Positions 37,436-47,088 are shown, counted from the first letter of the stretch. The stretch: 64,000 bases of DNA from a delta proteobacterium NaphS2 (GCA_000179315.1 ADZZ01000330.1:34214-98213), one strand, 5' to 3'. Made by a program: numbers and translations. The notes: generated by a model not told the origin, from the sequence alone.

Positions 37436-37684
37436 CTCGTTTCCCTCCGACCCTGCCTTTGGTTAAAAAAACAATAACGAAATTCCTTGTGCCAAATCCA
37501 TATATTGAAAAAATCGCTTTCAAAGGCTCACGTGAAGTTCCATATCATAAATTCACTTGAAGTTTCAGTTTTTTCTTTACGCCTTGAGATGGCATCTTCA
37601 AAATGCTAATAAAAGAAGTTATCTTAAAAATCAGGAAGATCTAAAGGATTTCCTTCATTTCGACACACCACAGGAATTTGGTCG

Positions 37685-38659
37685 ATGCTCATAGAACAAG
37701 CCAAAGAAGTACTCCAGATTGAGGCTCAAAGCATACTGGGGCTCATGGATCAAATCGGACCGGCCTTTGCCGAAGCCGTATCCCTCATTTTGAAGGCGCG
37801 CGGAAGGGTCATTTTGACAGGCATGGGAAAATCAGGGCTGGTCGCCAGAAAGATTTCGGCGACGTTAAACAGTACTGGGACCAAATCTTTTTTTCTCCAT
37901 CCAGCTGAAGCCATTCACGGCGATCTGGGCATGGCCACGCCGGACGATATTCTGCTCGCCATCAGCAACAGCGGCCATACCGCTGAAATCAACAAAATTC
38001 TTCCCATATTGAGACAGATGAAAGTCACGATCATCTCTTTTACCGGAGGACTGGATTCGCCCATGGCCCAACACAGCGATCTGGTCATTGACGTGGGCGT
38101 GGAAAGGGAAGCCTGCCCACTGGGACTTGCGCCCACCGCCAGCACCACCGCAGCCCTTGCCATGGGCGATGCCCTGGCAGTGGTGCTGCTTAAAAGCCGT
38201 CATTTCAGCAAAAAGGATTTCAGACGGTTCCATCCGGGCGGCAGCCTGGGGGAAAGACTTTCCTTTAAAGTGCGGGATGTGATGTCCACGGATGATCATA
38301 TCCCCATGGTATGTTTGGGATCGAATATTAGAGATGCACTTACCGAAATCAATGAGAAGAAAATGGGCGCCACACTGGTTGTGGATGGAGACCGAAAACT
38401 GGCGGGAATCATCAGCGACGGCGATCTGCGCAGAGCGCTTTCCCGAGGGGACGACATTTACCGCATGAAAGTTGAGGACATTATGAGTGCCACCCCCAAA
38501 ACCATCGATGAAGATGCCACGTCGGCGGAGGCAATCGCGTTGATGGAGCTCAGCGCCATTACCCATCTCATCATTGCGGATACCCATCAAAAAGTTAAGG
38601 GGATGGTTCATCTGCATGACCTGCTGGGGCGGGAAGGATTTAAAATCAATGGAATATAG
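37685..38659 (+). CDS. kdsD: Arabinose-5-phosphate isomerase KdsD/KpsF
   Basis: A 324-residue protein. The SIS domain occupies residues ~30-175 (GRVILTGMGKSGLVARKI, TLNSTGTKSFFLHPAEAIHGDLG, ISNSGHTAEI). A pair of CBS domains follows (residues ~200-320). It isomerises ribulose-5-phosphate to arabinose-5-phosphate, the first step to KDO for lipopolysaccharide. All catalytic features are present. Its last codons overlap the next gene by 11 bases. Confidence 0.95.
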   Translation: MLIEQAKEVLQIEAQSILGLMDQIGPAFAEAVSLILKARGRVILTGMGKSGLVARKISATLNSTGTKSFFLHPAEAIHGDLGMATPDDILLAISNSGHTAEINKILPILRQMKVTIISFTGGLDSPMAQHSDLVIDVGVEREACPLGLAPTASTTAALAMGDALAVVLLKSRHFSKKDFRRFHPGGSLGERLSFKVRDVMSTDDHIPMVCLGSNIRDALTEINEKKMGATLVVDGDRKLAGIISDGDLRRALSRGDDIYRMKVEDIMSATPKTIDEDATSAEAIALMELSAITHLIIADTHQKVKGMVHLHDLLGREGFKINGI

Positions 38660-39599
38660 CCACGCGCCCAGGGGACTCATCGTCGATCTCATCACTCCGT
38701 TAAAAGACGGGGCCGTTGATGAAACCGGGCTCAAAAACCTGCTGGCACAGGTTTTGCCCCATGCTCAGGGACTGCTGCTGGCCAGCGCCCGGCACGGGGA
38801 AGGTGAAAACCTGAAACCGGCGATGCTGAATCAATTGCTGACCATAACCCTTGAAACCGTAGACGCCAGTCCGGTCGCTGTTTTCCTCAGGGCTACCGGG
38901 AATACGGAACAACAAACCAGAGAGAATGTTCTGGCGCTTCAGAAACAATTATCCCGAGATCAACCCCGAAGTCCCCTTTTCTGGGTGGATACACCGCTTA
39001 CCTATCACAGTAACCGAGGACTCCCTGATTATTATCGAGACCTTCTCTCCATCACAAAGATGCCTTTGGTACTTCACAATGACCCGGACGCCGTGCACAC
39101 AACAAAGACTTTCAAACGTCTCAACATCAGAACGGCGGTGCTAAAGGAACTGGCCCGGATAGAAGGGGTTGAAGGGCTCATCTTTTCAGGACCACTGGAA
39201 AGGGTCCATCATTATCAAAGAGCCTGTCGCACCAACCCGTATTTCAGGATTTATGACGGGGATGAAAAGCGTTTCCTGGAGTTTCCAAGCATGGGGGGAG
39301 TGGTCTCCGTCGGAGCGAATCTGGCACCGGGCCCATGGAAAAAAATCACGAGATCTTCCATTGGATTACAAGCGCACCGAGAGAATTATCCCGATCGTCT
39401 GCAACAGATATGGGAACTGGGAGATTACTTGAAAAACATGGTTTCGCTTTATGGTCAAGGGACTATAAAAATGATCAAGACAATTCTTTCAGATATGGGA
39501 GTCATCGGGACACCCGAAATGTTAACATCTGAAGCGGTTGAAGAAGAGCATATCAAACGCCTCAAGAAGATTATGCGTGACTTCGGAAATTACCCATAA
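38649..39599 (+). CDS. DapA-like dihydrodipicolinate synthase family lyase/aldolase
   Basis: A 316-residue TIM-barrel protein of the dihydrodipicolinate synthase/N-acetylneuraminate lyase family. It opens with GLIVDLITPLKDGAVDETGL, and AVLKELARIEGVEG carries a Lys at the position of the catalytic Schiff-base Lys. GGVVSVGANLAPG follows near residue 230. Family members condense or cleave pyruvate with an aldehyde. The overlap of 11 bases with kdsD and shared direction suggest translational coupling, with a possible role in sugar acid metabolism. The true substrate cannot be told; it may not be DapA itself. Confidence 0.82.
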   Translation: MEYSHAPRGLIVDLITPLKDGAVDETGLKNLLAQVLPHAQGLLLASARHGEGENLKPAMLNQLLTITLETVDASPVAVFLRATGNTEQQTRENVLALQKQLSRDQPRSPLFWVDTPLTYHSNRGLPDYYRDLLSITKMPLVLHNDPDAVHTTKTFKRLNIRTAVLKELARIEGVEGLIFSGPLERVHHYQRACRTNPYFRIYDGDEKRFLEFPSMGGVVSVGANLAPGPWKKITRSSIGLQAHRENYPDRLQQIWELGDYLKNMVSLYGQGTIKMIKTILSDMGVIGTPEMLTSEAVEEEHIKRLKKIMRDFGNYP

Positions 39600-39605
39600 C
39601 GCCTT

Positions 39606-40511
39606 TTATTTTTCGATTTGATTTTGGCGATATTGAAAATAAGCGTCCCGCATGGCCACGTAGGGATCAAGGGAAGCATCTTTTAATGCCTCATACTCGC
39701 CGATGCGAAGGGATGTGTTGTTGACGATGTTAAAAGCGCGGGTGCTGAGATTGGGCACCCAATCCTCCAAAATGTAATCGAGAGGATTGAGGTAAAGGCC
39801 CCCCACCCAACCGGCTGTGTCCCGCAGGCTGCTGGCCCCCAAAAAAGGGAGGTTCAGATAGAAACCCGGACCGATCCCGTAAAACGCAAAAACCTGACCT
39901 AAATCTTCATCCTGTACCGGATAATTGAGTGCCTGTTTGGCCACATCCTGAAAGCCTAAGAATCCCGCAGAAGTATTAACCATGAAGCGCACCAGAATAA
40001 TACCGACACTTTTCATCTTTCCCTGCAACAGACTGCTGACCAGCCGTATGGGCATGCTTAAATTGGTGAAAAAGTTCCGGATGGAAAGGCGCATCACATC
40101 AGGCATCACCGCGCTGTAGCCTTCGGCGACGGGCTTAAAAAACCAGAAATAAGCCGCATCGTTAAACGCAAAGAAAGCGCGATTCATGGGTTCCAAGGGA
40201 TCGGGGTAGAGCGTCTCCTCCGGATATCCGTCATCCGGCCACGCTTCGGCTTCTTCCGCATTTTGAGAGGGCTTCCCAGCCGTTGAGGGCGCTTCATGGT
40301 TTTCGGCTCCCGCCGTGGCGGCATCCTCGTTCAGCCGAGCCATTCGCACCAACTCGTGACCGGCCATATTGCGTTCAAGAACATCGGCTTCTTCTTCCAA
40401 ATCGGTCCGGGAGTCAACGGTTGCGGCCCAACCTGTGCGTTGGCCACACCCGGCTCCCCAGCACATGACCCCCAGAATCAGTATGAACCATAAGCGATGA
40501 ATATTTCCCAT
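39606..40511 (-). CDS. mlaA: MlaA-type (VacJ) outer-membrane lipoprotein
   Basis: A 301-residue lipoprotein that removes mislocalised phospholipids from the outer leaflet of the outer membrane. A signal peptide with lipobox (CWGAGC) ends near residue 22. A spacer of low-complexity sequence follows, then the MlaA domain (residues ~110-300) with YPDPLEPMNRAFFAFND, LGQVFAFYGIGPG, and YLNLPFLGASSLRD. AAGG lies six bases before the chosen ATG. It is the last gene of the mla operon (order mlaE-F-D-C-A). Confidence 0.92.
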   Translation of the reverse strand: MGNIHRLWFILILGVMCWGAGCGQRTGWAATVDSRTDLEEEADVLERNMAGHELVRMARLNEDAATAGAENHEAPSTAGKPSQNAEEAEAWPDDGYPEETLYPDPLEPMNRAFFAFNDAAYFWFFKPVAEGYSAVMPDVMRLSIRNFFTNLSMPIRLVSSLLQGKMKSVGIILVRFMVNTSAGFLGFQDVAKQALNYPVQDEDLGQVFAFYGIGPGFYLNLPFLGASSLRDTAGWVGGLYLNPLDYILEDWVPNLSTRAFNIVNNTSLRIGEYEALKDASLDPYVAMRDAYFQYRQNQIEK

Positions 40512-40542
40512 TAGGTGCCTTCTCCCAAGACCATTATGCATT

Positions 40543-41160
40543 TCAGTCTTTTTCCGCCACTTTTTCTTTTAGTTTCTTAACCAGCTCATTGTAGGAAGAG
40601 CGAACGATGATACTGTTGAATTGCTTTCGATAGTTATTAACCATGCTCACCCCTTCAATGGAAATATCGTAGACCCGCCAATCGCCATTCAAGTCCTTCA
40701 GCCGGTAAAGAACTTCCACCTCAGTGTTGGAGTGGGTCAGTATTTTGGCGGTGACCGTTGCATATTTTCCATCGGTGCTCTCGTCCGTGTAAATCACCTT
40801 TTCACCGGAATAACTCCCTACCTTATCCATATAGGTCCGTTCCAGCAATTTTCCGAAAAGTGTGATGAATTCCTTCTTTTCGGAGTCGGTCCTTTTCTGC
40901 CAGTGTCTTGCCAGAGACCTTTTGGTCATGGCTTCCCAGTCGAACCGTTCATCAACAGCCTGCCGTACGAGTTTTTCTCGCTTTTTTTCGTTCTCCGGCC
41001 CCTTCAGGGCAGGATCGGAGACCACAATCAAAATTCGGTCCGTGGTCTGCTTAATGTCTTCCGTGGGGGCGCCCGCAAAACAGGGTGCCGCCAGTATCAG
41101 CATGAGCAAAGCACCGCACAAAATTGATCGCCCGCAGGGCACGTTTTCGTATCTTCGCAT
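40543..41160 (-). CDS. mlaC: MlaC-type phospholipid-binding protein
   Basis: A 205-residue periplasmic protein with a cleavable signal peptide ending AAPCFA|GAP. The Ttg2D/MlaC fold is seen in FDWEAMTKRSLARHWQKR, FITLFGKLLERTYMDKV and DWRVYDISIEGVSMV. It ferries phospholipids between MlaA and the MlaFED complex. The start with GGGAGG eight bases upstream is chosen over the longer frame. It lies between mlaD and mlaA. Confidence 0.93.
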   Translation of the reverse strand: MRRYENVPCGRSILCGALLMLILAAPCFAGAPTEDIKQTTDRILIVVSDPALKGPENEKKREKLVRQAVDERFDWEAMTKRSLARHWQKRTDSEKKEFITLFGKLLERTYMDKVGSYSGEKVIYTDESTDGKYATVTAKILTHSNTEVEVLYRLKDLNGDWRVYDISIEGVSMVNNYRKQFNSIIVRSSYNELVKKLKEKVAEKD

Positions 41161-41192
41161 CAGGAGAGCCTCCCGGTTACAGTACAATTTAT

Positions 41193-41633
41193 TTAGAGTT
41201 TTCCGAAAACATAGTTTGAAATCAATCCTTCAAGATCCACGGCCGATTGTGTATCCCGGATTTTTCCGCCGGGACCGACCAGTTCTTCGGATCCGCCCGG
41301 CGTAATTTCAATATATTTGTCGCCGATCAATCCACGGGTCTTGATGGAAGCGATGGCATCCTCCTGGATTTTTACATTCAGGGGCAAGTCCATCACCACG
41401 CGGGCCTGATAATCATAGAGGTTGACTTGTTTCACCCGGCCTATTTCCACGCCGGCAATCACCACGGAAGAGCCGGACTTAATGCCGCCTCCGTTTGAGA
41501 AAACTGCTTCCACTTCATAGCCCTGACTACCCAAGACCTCCAGTTTCCCGAGTTTGATGGAAAGGTACCCCAAACACAGAATCCCCAAGATCATGAACAG
41601 ACCCACGCACAACTCAAGATCAAATTTTCTCAT
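41193..41633 (-). CDS. mlaD: MlaD-type MCE protein
   Basis: A 146-residue inner-membrane anchored periplasmic protein. One N-terminal membrane helix (residues ~5-25: LELCVGLFMILGILCLGYL) is followed by a single MCE domain (KSGSSVVIAGVEIGRV, IGDKYIEITPGG). It forms the hexameric ring on the Mla permease. The start with a GGGGGA site directly upstream is chosen. The 32 bases after the stop lead into mlaC. Confidence 0.92.
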   Translation of the reverse strand: MRKFDLELCVGLFMILGILCLGYLSIKLGKLEVLGSQGYEVEAVFSNGGGIKSGSSVVIAGVEIGRVKQVNLYDYQARVVMDLPLNVKIQEDAIASIKTRGLIGDKYIEITPGGSEELVGPGGKIRDTQSAVDLEGLISNYVFGKL

Positions 41634-41688
41634 TCGTCCCCCATTATGGTTAGGCGTCTTCAACCATTATATGAAATATATATAAAAT

Positions 41689-42408
41689 CTATCCATCCAG
41701 AAAAGCCCGAACCACCGGATCACGGCTTTCTCCGAAATCCGCCGGAGTTCCCTCCGCTCTTAAAAACCCGTCATGGAGCATGACAACCCGATCCACGATG
41801 GCAAAAACTTTCGGGATTTCGTGGGTAACGATAATACCCGTAAAAGAAAGCCGTCGGTGGCAGGAATCGATCAAGGTCAGAATGGACTGCCCCGTCACCG
41901 GGTCCAGGCCGGTGGTCGGCTCGTCAAACAGCATGATTTCGGGTTCCTCCACAAGTGCTCTGGCCAGGGCCGCACGTTTTACCATGCCGCCGCTGATTTG
42001 GGATGGAAAGCGATGTTCCGACCCGGTAAGCCCGACATTTTCCAACTCCATCATCACCTTTTCCCGAATCGCATGCCGACCAAGCTTGCTTTTCTCTTTC
42101 AGAGGAAAAGCAACGTTTTCGTAGACATCCAGGGAATCAAACAGCGCGCCCCCTTGAAATAAAAACCCCAGGCGTTCTCGAAAAGTCCGCAACGCTTCCC
42201 GTCCGGCCGTATTGATTTCCAGTCCGTCGACGGTCACGCTTCCTTCGTCCGGTCTCATGAGTCCGGCAACCTGCTTTAATAAAACACTTTTCCCGCCGCC
42301 GCTGCCCCCCACCAGGGCAACGACCTCTCCTTTTCCTATTTCGAAGGAAATGCCTTTTAAGACATGGTGACCATCAAAAGATTTTTTCAGGTTTAGAATT
42401 TTGATCAT
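41689..42408 (-). CDS. mlaF: MlaF-type ABC ATPase
   Basis: A 239-residue ATPase. Walker A is GGSGGGKSVLLKQ, the signature is ISGGMVKRAALARAL, Walker B is IMLFDEPTTGLDP, and the switch His is in GIIVTHEI. It powers the MlaFEDB phospholipid transporter. The upstream permease gene is 63 bases away on the same strand; mlaD follows after 55 bases. Confidence 0.95.
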   Translation of the reverse strand: MIKILNLKKSFDGHHVLKGISFEIGKGEVVALVGGSGGGKSVLLKQVAGLMRPDEGSVTVDGLEINTAGREALRTFRERLGFLFQGGALFDSLDVYENVAFPLKEKSKLGRHAIREKVMMELENVGLTGSEHRFPSQISGGMVKRAALARALVEEPEIMLFDEPTTGLDPVTGQSILTLIDSCHRRLSFTGIIVTHEIPKVFAIVDRVVMLHDGFLRAEGTPADFGESRDPVVRAFLDG

Positions 42409-42471
42409 CAATAAGATTACCCGGCCAAAGGCCCTTGTTCGCTCAAGATACCGTCATGGTTCCGCATCAAC

Positions 42472-43284
42472 TTAAAAAAGTATGGAGGTCATAAAATAAT
42501 CCCACACAAGAATCAACACGGAAGAGAGCACCACCGCCTGGGTGGTCGCCTTACTCACCCCTTCCGAACCGAACCCTGTGTATATACCCGAATAGAATCC
42601 TTTAAAACAACAAACCCAGGCAATAATCACACCAAAGCTGAAGGATTTGTAAATGCCTTCAAGAACGTCTTTCATTTCTACATAATGGGCCATTTCTCCA
42701 AAATAGGTGCCAGCGCCGACACCCAGAAGCTCACCGCCGATCAGATAACCGCCAAAGATTCCCACCACATCAAAGATGGCGGTGAGCAAGGGAAGACAAA
42801 TCACGGCGGCAAGGAGGTTGGGCACCACCAGATATCGGTAGGGATTGAGGCCCATCAACTCCAGCGCGTCAATCTGCTCGCTGATACGCATAATGCCGAT
42901 TTCAGCTGTGATGGCCGATCCGGCCCTTCCCGTCACCATCAGGGCGGCAATGACGGGACCCAGCTCCTTAATCAGTGCAAGTCCCACCATGGGACCCAGA
43001 AACGCATCCGAACCGAATCGGCTCAAGCTGTAAAACCCCTGAAATCCCAGTATCATACCGGAAAAAGCGCCGGTGAGTAGAATAAGCAGAAGGGACTGAA
43101 AGCCGATGAAGCGAATCTGCTTGAGGCATCGGTAAATCTTAACGGGGGGCACAAAAGTGTAGAAAAGCGTGTTCAGAAAAAAAAGCCCCATGGCGCCCAT
43201 TTTGCGGACATACGACAGTGTGGAAAATCCAAGTTTTCGGACCGCCATGGGAAGAAATGACGCAACCCCTTTATTATGTGTCAC
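42472..43284 (-). CDS. mlaE: MlaE-type permease
   Basis: A 270-residue membrane protein with five to six hydrophobic segments. MlaE signatures are GMILGFQGFYSLSRFG, MVTGRAGSAITAEIG, RISEQIDALELMGLNPYRYLV and FKGFYSGIYTGFGSEGVS. It heads the mla operon. Start is a GTG at 43284 or ATG at 43248; the latter fits the E. coli length better but has no ribosome site. No MlaB is encoded in the operon. Confidence 0.93.
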   Translation of the reverse strand: MTHNKGVASFLPMAVRKLGFSTLSYVRKMGAMGLFFLNTLFYTFVPPVKIYRCLKQIRFIGFQSLLLILLTGAFSGMILGFQGFYSLSRFGSDAFLGPMVGLALIKELGPVIAALMVTGRAGSAITAEIGIMRISEQIDALELMGLNPYRYLVVPNLLAAVICLPLLTAIFDVVGIFGGYLIGGELLGVGAGTYFGEMAHYVEMKDVLEGIYKSFSFGVIIAWVCCFKGFYSGIYTGFGSEGVSKATTQAVVLSSVLILVWDYFMTSILF

Positions 43285-43385
43285 AATTGTTCCGATGTTG
43301 AAATATCCCTCGTTTTGTAATAACCCTTATACCGGTTCACAAAGAAAAAGTTCCATTTCTTCAAACAAGTGTTATGGGAGGCGCT

Positions 43386-43856
43386 ATGCCGAAAATAAAA
43401 ATCATCGTGGTTGGCAATACCAAATCCTCCTTCCTCAAGACAGGTGAATCACTTTATTTAAAGCGCCTCAAACACTACACGTCCGTGGAATGGATCGAAG
43501 TTAAACCCGAAAAAGCAACAAAGGGAACCTTGATTGAAAGAGTTTTGACAGTGGAAGGGCGTTCCATTGAGAAAAGATTCCACTCAAGAGATCACATTGT
43601 TGTCCTTGATGTATCCGGGAAGGAATATTCTTCTGAAGCCCTTTCCAAACGAATCGAACGGCTGTCATTGAGGGGGCACGCGCTCTGTTTTGTGATCGGC
43701 GGTCCTTTGGGGATTTCCAAGGAACTCCTGGACCGGGCCCACGAAACGCTCTCACTGTCGAAATTGACCCTGACCCACGAAATGAGCCGCGTTCTGCTGC
43801 TGGAACAACTCTACAGGTCATTCACCATCATTAGAGGCGAAAAGTACCATAAATAA
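43386..43856 (+). CDS. rlmH: 23S rRNA pseudouridine-1915 N3-methyltransferase RlmH
   Basis: A 156-residue SPOUT-family methyltransferase. KIKIIVVGNTKSSFLK at the N-terminus and the SAM-binding knot with VIGGPLGISKEL and the conserved RSFTIIRGEKYHK at the C-terminus are diagnostic. It methylates pseudouridine 1915 of 23S rRNA. GGGAGG four bases before this ATG supports this start over one 12 bases earlier. It is divergent from the mla operon. Confidence 0.95.
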   Translation: MPKIKIIVVGNTKSSFLKTGESLYLKRLKHYTSVEWIEVKPEKATKGTLIERVLTVEGRSIEKRFHSRDHIVVLDVSGKEYSSEALSKRIERLSLRGHALCFVIGGPLGISKELLDRAHETLSLSKLTLTHEMSRVLLLEQLYRSFTIIRGEKYHK

Positions 43857-43899
43857 CGCCACCGTCTTTTGTTTCCGCCCCCCGTTGCCATGACATCAA

Positions 43900-43930
43900 A
43901 ATGATTGGCCTCCGTTGGAAGCCGATCATT
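43900..43930 (-). terminator. Candidate terminator after the response regulator gene
   Basis: AATGATTGGC and GCCGATCATT pair (one G-T wobble) around an 11-base loop. On the minus strand the stem is followed by TTTTGAT. The U-run is short, so confidence is moderate. It lies 20 bases beyond the response regulator stop. Confidence 0.5.
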
Positions 43931-43949
43931 CTGCACGCCGGTCTCTTGC

Positions 43950-44312
43950 TCAGCCCTTGGAAGCCTCAAGCGCCATGGCAATCTTGTTTTTCAGTTCGGA
44001 CAGATCGAAGGACTTTATGACATAAAAATCCGCGGCGATGGATTTCATGTTCTCCTTGAACGTGTCATAAGCCGTACATAAAACAACCGGCAGGTCATAG
44101 AATTTGTTTCTGATATCCTGCAGAAGGTCGAGACCGTTGTAATCCACCATTTTGATGTCCAGAACCACCAGGTCGGGCTTTTCCTCCTCAATCTTTTCGA
44201 GCAACATATAACCGTTCTCCGCCGTAATCACTTCGTAGCCGGCGTCACTCAGTTCTTCCGAATAAAGATATCGAATATGCTCTTCATCGTCTACTATCAG
44301 GATTTTGGCCAT
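43950..44312 (-). CDS. Single-domain response regulator
   Basis: A 120-residue CheY-like receiver without an output domain. The acidic pair in ILIVDDEEH, phospho-acceptor Asp52 in VVLDIKM, Thr in LCTAYD and Lys in YVIKSFD are all present. It would act by protein contact. It lies 54 bases after the 3-hydroxyacyl-CoA dehydrogenase gene on the same strand, with a hairpin terminator downstream. No cognate kinase is adjacent; the two histidine kinases in the window are possible partners only by inference. Confidence 0.93.
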   Translation of the reverse strand: MAKILIVDDEEHIRYLYSEELSDAGYEVITAENGYMLLEKIEEEKPDLVVLDIKMVDYNGLDLLQDIRNKFYDLPVVLCTAYDTFKENMKSIAADFYVIKSFDLSELKNKIAMALEASKG

Positions 44313-44366
44313 AATTTCTCTCCACCAATCTTGAAAATTTCAACGGGAAACCTGGAATGTCCCGAT

Positions 44367-45215
44367 CTAATAAACATAAAACCCGCGACCGGTTTTTCGG
44401 CCCAGCCAACCGGCATCCACATATTTTCGCAGAAGCGGGCAAGCCCGGTATTTACTGTCACCCAGGCCTTTGTGAAGCACCTCCAGAATCGCCAAACAGG
44501 TATCCAGTCCAATCAGGTCGGCCAGTGCAAGGGGGCCCATGGGATGGTTCATGCCCAGTTTCATGATCTCATCAATATCTTTGGCTTCGCCCACGCCCTC
44601 ATAAAGGGCGTATACCGCCTCGTTGATCATGGGCATGAGGATGCGGTTCGCGACAAATCCCGGAAAATCGTTGGCGGGTACCGGCGTCTTCCCCATTTTT
44701 ACCGCCAGGTCCTGAGTTGTTTGCGCCGTCTCAGCATCCGTCGCCAATCCATTGATGATCTCCACCAACTTCATCATGGGAACCGGATTCATAAAATGCA
44801 TGCCGATCACTTTTTCAGGCCGCTTTGTGACAGCCGCGATTTTGGTAATGGAGATGGAAGAGGTGTTGGAAGCCAGGAAAGCCTCAGGCTTGCAGAACCG
44901 ATCGAGATCCTCGAATATTTTCAACTTAAGTGGTTCATTTTCCGTAGCAGCTTCAACCACATAGTCAGCCCGAATCATATCTTCCAGTGACGTGGAGGCC
45001 TCAATGCGGCCCAATATGGATTGCTGCTCCTCTCCGGTAATTTTTTCCTTTTTCACCATCCGCGAAAGACTTTTCTCAACGGTTTTATACCCCCGTTCCA
45101 CGAATTCGTCATTTATGTCATTCATCACAACGGACAAACCGCAGGCGGCGGCCACCTGCGCAATACCCGAACCCATCTGTCCGGAACCCACAACACCCAA
45201 CACATTGATCGTCAT
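44367..45215 (-). CDS. hbd: 3-hydroxybutyryl-CoA dehydrogenase
   Basis: A 282-residue NAD(P)-dependent enzyme that interconverts 3-hydroxybutyryl-CoA and acetoacetyl-CoA. [19 protein letters not shown] binds the cofactor. [12 protein letters not shown] and the catalytic [14 protein letters not shown] follow, and the C-terminal domain contains [13 protein letters not shown] and [18 protein letters not shown]. It is of standard bacterial length. Roles in butyrate or fatty-acid oxidation fit the acyl-CoA ligase farther along. It shares a strand with the response regulator. Confidence 0.96.
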   Translation of the reverse strand: MTINVLGVVGSGQMGSGIAQVAAACGLSVVMNDINDEFVERGYKTVEKSLSRMVKKEKITGEEQQSILGRIEASTSLEDMIRADYVVEAATENEPLKLKIFEDLDRFCKPEAFLASNTSSISITKIAAVTKRPEKVIGMHFMNPVPMMKLVEIINGLATDAETAQTTQDLAVKMGKTPVPANDFPGFVANRILMPMINEAVYALYEGVGEAKDIDEIMKLGMNHPMGPLALADLIGLDTCLAILEVLHKGLGDSKYRACPLLRKYVDAGWLGRKTGRGFYVY

Positions 45216-45558
45216 ATCGATACTCCTTTGTCTTTGCTATTTTGATGGAAAAGTGTCCGGCTGCATGAAGCGAGCCACCTCTTCCTGAAACTCCTTAACA
45301 AAAAAACTTACATTGAAATAGAAAACAGTACAAGCATAAACATGAGGTTCCGAGGAATTTTATTCATTTCGGGTTTCCATCCGGTAACTCGGGAAGAATT
45401 TCGCCACAGCGCATCTGTACCATTGTCTCTTTGTGCTGCCGCATCTGTAGTTTTCTGCCTTCCGGCATTTCACTGGCAGCATGAAAAAACCTTTTTTCTT
45501 GCAGCAAGGGCCTGTGGTGGGCTAGTCTTCACCCTCAAAAAGACCGTAAGGAAACCCC
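45216..45558. other. Spacer between hbd and the symporter gene
   Basis: 343 bases between divergent genes, holding both promoters. One plus-strand open frame (45342-45587) overlaps the symporter start and lacks a ribosome site; it is not taken as a gene. No other features were recognised. Confidence 0.4.
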
Positions 45559-47088
45559 ATGCAGACACAATTTCTTCTCACGGATAAACTCATCCTTTTT
45601 TTCTATTTCATAGCCGTTATACTCTTTGGCGCCTATTTTCGCAAGAAAAGCAGCACCAGCACGGGGTTCATGATCGCCGATGGTGCTCTTCCCAGTTGGG
45701 CGGTGGGCCTTTCCATACTGGGAACCTTTGTGAGTAGTATCACTTTCCTGGCATATCCCGGACAGGCCTATAATGCCAACTGGGATGTCTTCCTGTTTTC
45801 CTTTACCCTCCCGCCGGCCGCCCTGGTGGCCACTTTTTATTTTATCCCCCTTTACAGAAAAAGGGTCAAAATATCGGCTTATGAATACCTGGAACAGCGG
45901 TTCGGCGCTTGGGCCCGGATCTACGGCAGTATCAGTTTTATGTTGGGATCATTGGCGCGAATCGGCATGATACTGTTCCTGGTTTCCCTCGTCTTGCACC
46001 ATCTTACGGGATGGTCCTATGAAACCATCATCATCTTTACCGGCATCGGAGTGACCTGTTATACGGTGCTCGGGGGGATCGAGGCAGTGGTCTGGACGGA
46101 TGTGGTCCAGGTGATCATCCTTTTTGGCGGTGCCATCATCTCCGTCGTCATTCTGTTTGCGGGCATGCCGGAGGGTCCGGCGCAGCTTTTTGAAATTGCA
46201 CGGCAACACCGGAAGTTTTCACTGGGTACTTGGCAAATAAGTCTCATTGCGCCCACAGCCTGGGTGGTGATCATATACGGCATTTTTGAAAACCTGCGAA
46301 ATTTCGGTGTGGATCAAAACTATGTGCAGCGATACCAGGTCACAAATTCCGTTAAAGCGGCCGCGCGTTCCGTCTGGATAGCGGCCGTGGCCTATATTCC
46401 CATATCGGCGCTCTTTTTATTCATCGGCACCGGGCTTTTCTCTTTTTACACCGCTAATGCCGACCTGCTGCCGCCATCCCTGGCGCACACAATGGCAGGG
46501 GACAAGATATACCCCTATTTTATTGCCACACAATTTCCCGTCGGCCTCAGAGGATTGCTCATTGCGGCCATATTCGCCGCTGCCATGAGCAGCATCGATT
46601 CATCGCTCAACTGCGTGTCAACCCTGACGCTGCTGGATTTTTATAAACGCTATGCCAAACCGGACGTCTCCGAAGAACAAAGCATTAAAATGTTAAGGGT
46701 CTATACGGTCTTGTGGGGCGGACTGGGAACGGTGACGGGACTGGCCATGATTCAAGTCCAAACGGCGCTTGAAACCGGGTGGCAGTTGGCAGGCATTGCC
46801 GGCGGTGGACTCATCGGACTCTTTCTCCTGGGACTGCTGTCCCATCGGGCAAGACCGTGGCAGGCCTTCACAGCCGTCATCGCGAGCATCATCAGCATTT
46901 CATGGGCGACATTCGCCAGGGAACTTCCCCCGCAGTGGGATTGGTTGGAGTGTGCCTGGCATTCCCGCATGATCGGTGTTATCGGCACCATCACCCTGCT
47001 GGCGGTCGGTTTCGGATTGGCCTTATTAACGACTTCGCGAAAAAGGGCCGCACCCCGAAATCCGGTGCGGAAATTGTCAGCTCCTTAA
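45559..47088 (+). CDS. Sodium:solute symporter (SSS family)
   Basis: A 509-residue membrane transporter with about 13 helices. Family signatures are the GFMIADGALPSWAVGLSI-type region near the N-terminus, GGIEAVVWTDVVQVIIL near residue 175, and LLIAAIFAAAMSSIDSSLN near residue 340, the SSS consensus that binds Na+. Substrates of close families range from sugars and proline to organic acids and vitamins, so the cargo is unknown. It is monocistronic. A Pro/Arg-rich C-terminal tail of ~20 residues ends the protein. Confidence 0.88.
   Translation: MQTQFLLTDKLILFFYFIAVILFGAYFRKKSSTSTGFMIADGALPSWAVGLSILGTFVSSITFLAYPGQAYNANWDVFLFSFTLPPAALVATFYFIPLYRKRVKISAYEYLEQRFGAWARIYGSISFMLGSLARIGMILFLVSLVLHHLTGWSYETIIIFTGIGVTCYTVLGGIEAVVWTDVVQVIILFGGAIISVVILFAGMPEGPAQLFEIARQHRKFSLGTWQISLIAPTAWVVIIYGIFENLRNFGVDQNYVQRYQVTNSVKAAARSVWIAAVAYIPISALFLFIGTGLFSFYTANADLLPPSLAHTMAGDKIYPYFIATQFPVGLRGLLIAAIFAAAMSSIDSSLNCVSTLTLLDFYKRYAKPDVSEEQSIKMLRVYTVLWGGLGTVTGLAMIQVQTALETGWQLAGIAGGGLIGLFLLGLLSHRARPWQAFTAVIASIISISWATFARELPPQWDWLECAWHSRMIGVIGTITLLAVGFGLALLTTSRKRAAPRNPVRKLSAP

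Noticed and set aside
45342-45587. 81-codon plus-strand open frame with a hydrophobic stretch upstream of the symporter
   Set aside because: No ribosome site, overlaps the symporter start by 29 bases, and no recognisable motif.
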